Shown here: in pieces, positions 61,286 to 64,000 of the stretch
Layout: each line of letters opens with the position of its first letter
How positions within the stretch are numbered: the stretch's first letter is position 1
DNA from: Streptomyces celluloflavus
GTDB lineage: Bacteria; Actinomycetota; Actinomycetes; Streptomycetales; Streptomycetaceae
Direction of reading: 5' to 3'
Assembly (NCBI GenBank): GCA_000720995.1
Contig: JOEL01000055.1
Coordinates: forward strand, 16,593-80,592
Length of the DNA stretch: 64,000 nucleotides
The notes under the pieces: model-generated
What the model was told of the DNA's origin: nothing
Database searches by the model: none
The model's input: the letters and a program-made list of their open reading frames with translations, nothing else
Made by a program: the position numbers and the translations under genes

Positions 61286-63027
61286 CGTCCGGCCTCCGGA
61301 ATGATGAGATCGGGCCGATCGGCGACGACGGCAGATACGTTCGCGGCTGAAACTGGATCTACTTCTGGGTCGAAATAGTGCGAGTGTGCAGGCGTGGCGC
61401 CTTGACCGTCGATGAATGGTCGGGGCCCGGCATCCACCTTGAACCTCCTCGCGCCAAAATCTTCGCTCGCTGGGTCAACACCGAACCACAACTCGTTGTC
61501 ATCGCTCATCAGTGACCCCACGCCGTAGCCAATGGGGCCGCCCAGGAGCAGGCCGCTCGCCTCCGCTTTGCTCGGTAGCTGCGTGACCGGGTCGTTGTCG
61601 GCGGCACCCACGAAAACATGGTCCTTGCCCACTCCAAGGTCGGCCGCGGATTGCGCGCCTGTTCCTGGACTGCCGAGCAGGACGATATCGTCGACTCCAG
61701 GAATTCCCTTGTTTATCAATGCGGTCTGACCAACGGTGAGCGAGCCATAGGAGTGACCTATGGCGGTGATATGTGGATTGGAATTATCATTGGTTACGGT
61801 AATTCCACTCATGAAACTGCTGTACGCAGGAGCGCCGGCTCTGGCATCCTGCTGGCTGAGAACATCGAGGTTGCCGAGAAGGCTATCGGCAGGTAGTTGT
61901 GGAGCATCGTAGCCCAGCCAGACGATCGATGCGCTGGACGGGTCGTGCTTCTGCGCTCCAATCGCTGTATCCCGTGCTCGCTTGAGACCGTTGATGGCGA
62001 AATCTTTGTCCAGCGCGGTGCCGAGCCCGGGAACGTGAGCAGAGACGTTCTTCGAATCATCCGGGTTCCCGTAACTGATGATCGCTCGCCCATTTCCCTT
62101 GTCATCGATCCCGAGCAGGTACATCGGTGGATAACTTCCCTCGTCCAACTGGCGCGAAATCTCCTGCAGACCTTCGAGTTGCGTTTGTGTCTTTTCGTCG
62201 TCCAGGCCGTCAAGCTTACTGATGAGCATGGGGAGGTAAGTGCGATTCGCCTCGTCACGGACTGCTGCCGGGATTCCGTCTAGTTGCCCAACCCGGTCTG
62301 GGTAAAGCGCGAGCAACTCCTGCTGTTGATCTGGCGAAAGCTCCTTCCACCACTTTGCGTTCTCGGCAGGGGCCTTGTCCTTGGGGATGTCATCGCGCTG
62401 CAGGTAATTGTTTGCGGTTTTCTGGAGAGACCTCATGTCCTGCCGGACGTCGGCCCAGTCCGAGGTGGTGACGTCGAGGTCGTTGTCCGCCTTGAGCCGG
62501 TCGAGGGTCCGGGAGTAGTGGGTGTCCGCCTCGTTGGCGTCCTGGATGGCTCCACCGATGCGGTCTGCGTACGCCTGGGCCTTGGCCTGCTGTGGGTCGG
62601 TGGTGATGGCGCTCTCCGTACCGCCTGCCCAGCTGGTGTGCTCAGGATTGAACGGAACCTTCTCTCGCTGAGAAGTCCAATGGACCGTGCCATCCGGCTT
62701 GACCGTGAACTTCTCTGCTTCGGCATCCGCCACCGCGTCGTTCAACTTCTTCTGTGCAGCACGTAGCTCCGAGGCCAGTCCGTTCAGGGCGGTACGGATC
62801 AGACCAGTTTCCACCTGGATGTACTGGAAGTTGCGACTGAGCCGTTGGAGGCGTGCCAGTGCCGCATCCCTCCCCTTGCCTTCCAGGTGGTGCTGCAATG
62901 TCGCAATGATCTCGTTGCCCACCCGGTCCTTGGCTTCGCCCGCGGTGCTGCTGACTTTGTGCCAGCCGTCGGCGGCTTCCTCGAACTCCGATGGCTTGAG
63001 GGTCCGCAGTTGTGAGAAGTTCACCAT
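61282..63027 (-). CDS. DUF1023 alpha/beta-hydrolase
   Basis: This 581-residue protein has a helical N-terminal region of about 250 residues resembling ESX-substrate-like coiled helices (FEEAADGWHKVSSTAGEAKD near the start). A DUF1023 alpha/beta-hydrolase domain follows, with nucleophile motif GHSYGS near residue 424, a following DIVLLGSPG strand and a late His (AHSHYF) to complete the triad. DUF1023 proteins are common beside actinobacterial ESX genes and may be secreted effectors. The gene starts where the upstream small helical gene stops (TGATG, one shared base) and ends overlapping the lipoprotein start. Confidence 0.87.
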   Translation of the reverse strand: MVNFSQLRTLKPSEFEEAADGWHKVSSTAGEAKDRVGNEIIATLQHHLEGKGRDAALARLQRLSRNFQYIQVETGLIRTALNGLASELRAAQKKLNDAVADAEAEKFTVKPDGTVHWTSQREKVPFNPEHTSWAGGTESAITTDPQQAKAQAYADRIGGAIQDANEADTHYSRTLDRLKADNDLDVTTSDWADVRQDMRSLQKTANNYLQRDDIPKDKAPAENAKWWKELSPDQQQELLALYPDRVGQLDGIPAAVRDEANRTYLPMLISKLDGLDDEKTQTQLEGLQEISRQLDEGSYPPMYLLGIDDKGNGRAIISYGNPDDSKNVSAHVPGLGTALDKDFAINGLKRARDTAIGAQKHDPSSASIVWLGYDAPQLPADSLLGNLDVLSQQDARAGAPAYSSFMSGITVTNDNSNPHITAIGHSYGSLTVGQTALINKGIPGVDDIVLLGSPGTGAQSAADLGVGKDHVFVGAADNDPVTQLPSKAEASGLLLGGPIGYGVGSLMSDDNELWFGVDPASEDFGARRFKVDAGPRPFIDGQGATPAHSHYFDPEVDPVSAANVSAVVADRPDLIIPEAGR

Positions 63028-63491
63028 CAGGGTGCTCTCCGCTCCTGGCGAGAGTGGCCGGCGCCGGCGCTCTTCATCGGTAGGGTCTTCTGCTCATGGA
63101 AGGCTTCGCCGACCTCGGCGTCACTCTTGTAAAAACTGTCACCGGACTTCTGCAACTTGCCCCTCAACTCTTCGCACTCCCGGCTTACGAGATCGAGGCG
63201 TCGTTGCCATGACTGATGGGCGCCGAGGTGTGAGGCCGTGCTGCGCAGGCCATCGACTCCGCTGTGCCCGCTCCCGACCCCTTCTTGCTTGCTCTCCAAC
63301 TCCCGTAGCGCGGCCTTGAGGTTGGTCTGAAGTGACTCCATGGCCTTGGCGCCTTTGTGCCATACCTGTTGGGAAGAACGAAGAGTGCCTTGGCCGCCGC
63401 CCGAATTCTGACTCTCGCTGCCTGCGCTGGCCAGGTCCATGCGGACCGAGGACTCACGCTTGAGCTCGGCCCACTCTTCCTCGAATGTCAC
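63027..63491 (-). CDS. Small helical ESX-associated protein
   Basis: The GTG at 63491 has GGGGGC a few bases upstream and opens a 154-residue, highly helical, hydrophilic protein. It contains WAELKRESSVRMDLASAG near the start, then TNLKAALRELESKQEG and SRECEELRGKLQKSG. The size and helical pattern fit WXG100-superfamily partner proteins encoded before LXG- or DUF1023-type effectors, though there is no WXG motif. Its stop shares one base with the start of the DUF1023 gene. It heads a three-gene operon of effector-like genes. Confidence 0.72.
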   Translation of the reverse strand: MTFEEEWAELKRESSVRMDLASAGSESQNSGGGQGTLRSSQQVWHKGAKAMESLQTNLKAALRELESKQEGVGSGHSGVDGLRSTASHLGAHQSWQRRLDLVSRECEELRGKLQKSGDSFYKSDAEVGEAFHEQKTLPMKSAGAGHSRQERRAP

Positions 63492-63767
63492 TCCGCCCCC
63501 TGCCAAACACATGCTTGTCGCTGTCTCGCGCGCGTGCGACGCTAGCAGCCATACAGGCGACGGTACGTGAGTACGTGTACTCAAATGCTGGCAGAACCTG
63601 CCTGCGGCAGTTCTTTGTGTGACCGTCGCCAAGCCCGCCCGGTCCACCCCGAACTGCGGTGCAGCACATGCGCGTCGAGCTACGTGCTGCTGAGTGTCGA
63701 GCTGACGGGCCTACCGACCTGCGGTGGCGGAATGGTGGGACGACTGGGCCGGGGCTCAATGCCTTAG
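63492..63767. other. Gap between ESX-linked genes and the insertion sequence
   Basis: No credible gene. It contains the upstream control region of the three-gene minus-strand operon. Confidence 0.45.
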
Positions 63768-64000
63768 AGGTCGTTTTCTCCCTACGTTTCATCCCGGAAT
63801 ATGTGTTTGATCCCGAGTTTTAGGGTCGCGCCAGGGGATGGTGTTTCGCCGGTGACGCGGTGTGCCATGAGGCCGGTCATGGCGAGATGGATCACGGCTT
63901 GGGAGCGGGCGGGGAGGGTTTCGTAGTCGCGGGCCAGGCGGCGGTGGAACATGAGCCACCCGTAGGTCCGCTCCACGGTCCAGCGCTTCGGCAGCGGGGC
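63768..64000. mobile_element. Edge of an IS5-family insertion sequence (partial)
   Basis: A transposase C-terminus runs off the right end of the window. GAGGTCGTTTTCTCCC near 63768 could be the outer terminal repeat, but the other end is outside the window and cannot be compared. Confidence 0.55.
63782..64000 (-). CDS. IS5-family transposase, C-terminal part
   Basis: The minus strand is open from beyond the window edge to a stop at 63782. The C-terminal part reads [17 protein letters not shown], then [15 protein letters not shown] and MTGLMAHRV. The block VERTxGWLxxxRRLxRDYE is typical of IS5-group DDE transposases and contains the catalytic Glu region. The gene is truncated only by the window edge, so whether the element is intact cannot be judged. 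Its position next to the low-GC flank of the ESX locus is consistent with acquisition or rearrangement there. Confidence 0.85.
   Translation of the reverse strand, partial: APLPKRWTVERTYGWLMFHRRLARDYETLPARSQAVIHLAMTGLMAHRVTGETPSPGATLKLGIKHIFRDET

Overview
The window is very GC-rich DNA from an actinomycete, most likely Streptomyces or a close relative. The evidence is G/C at third codon positions, many GTG starts, AGGAG-type ribosome sites, GC-rich hairpin terminators without U-runs, a complete four-gene conservon (cvnABCD), a stand-alone MreB/Mbl, a class II DAHP synthase and an actinobacterial type VII (ESX) secretion locus with WXG100 proteins. I saw no rRNA, tRNA or CRISPR array.

Layout. 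0-9 kb: CoA-acylating methylmalonate-semialdehyde dehydrogenase; a membrane protein fusing an S15/CocE-type hydrolase to an ABC ATPase, with its ABC-2 permease; an esterase lipoprotein; a FUSC-type membrane protein. 9.3-13 kb: Mbl-like actin, and a TetR regulator divergent from an FAD monooxygenase with a three-copy operator between them. 13.2-16.3 kb: conservon. 16.6-20.6 kb: a STAND-like TPR protein with a broken P-loop, then a glycerophosphotransferase-like gene split by a heptanucleotide repeat (CCGGCTC) that leaves it out of frame. 20.7-24.1 kb: ECF sigma factor, its coupled membrane partner and a divergent secreted protein. 24.2-37.7 kb: two paralogous modules, each a NarL regulator and histidine kinase divergent from a MacB-type ATPase and a long FtsX permease, with small membrane and lipoprotein genes between.

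37.7-39.7 kb is a gene graveyard holding a frameshifted NRPS condensation-domain remnant and a second decayed ORF on the other strand. It is followed by a class II DAHP synthase (39.7-41.1 kb), an acyltransferase-3 membrane protein with a possible leader peptide, a TetR/SGNH-hydrolase pair, and a zinc module of an SmtB-type repressor divergent from a His-rich CDF exporter.

47.1-63.5 kb is a type VII secretion locus: eccC divergent from eccD-eccB-mycP, then a helical protein, a large WXG/PPE-like protein, a second mycosin and two WXG100 proteins. On the opposite strand is a translationally coupled trio: helical protein, DUF1023 hydrolase, lipoprotein. EccE is not present. Base composition becomes visibly poorer in GC beyond about 58.5 kb, and the window ends in an IS5-family transposase, which suggests that this flank was acquired or rearranged.

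The observations most worth following up are the heptanucleotide repeat that could switch a glycosyltransferase-like gene on and off, the recurrence of other 7-, 8- and 15-bp tandem arrays, the hydrolase-ABC fusion, the P-loop-defective STAND protein next to the conservon, and the two-mycosin ESX locus.
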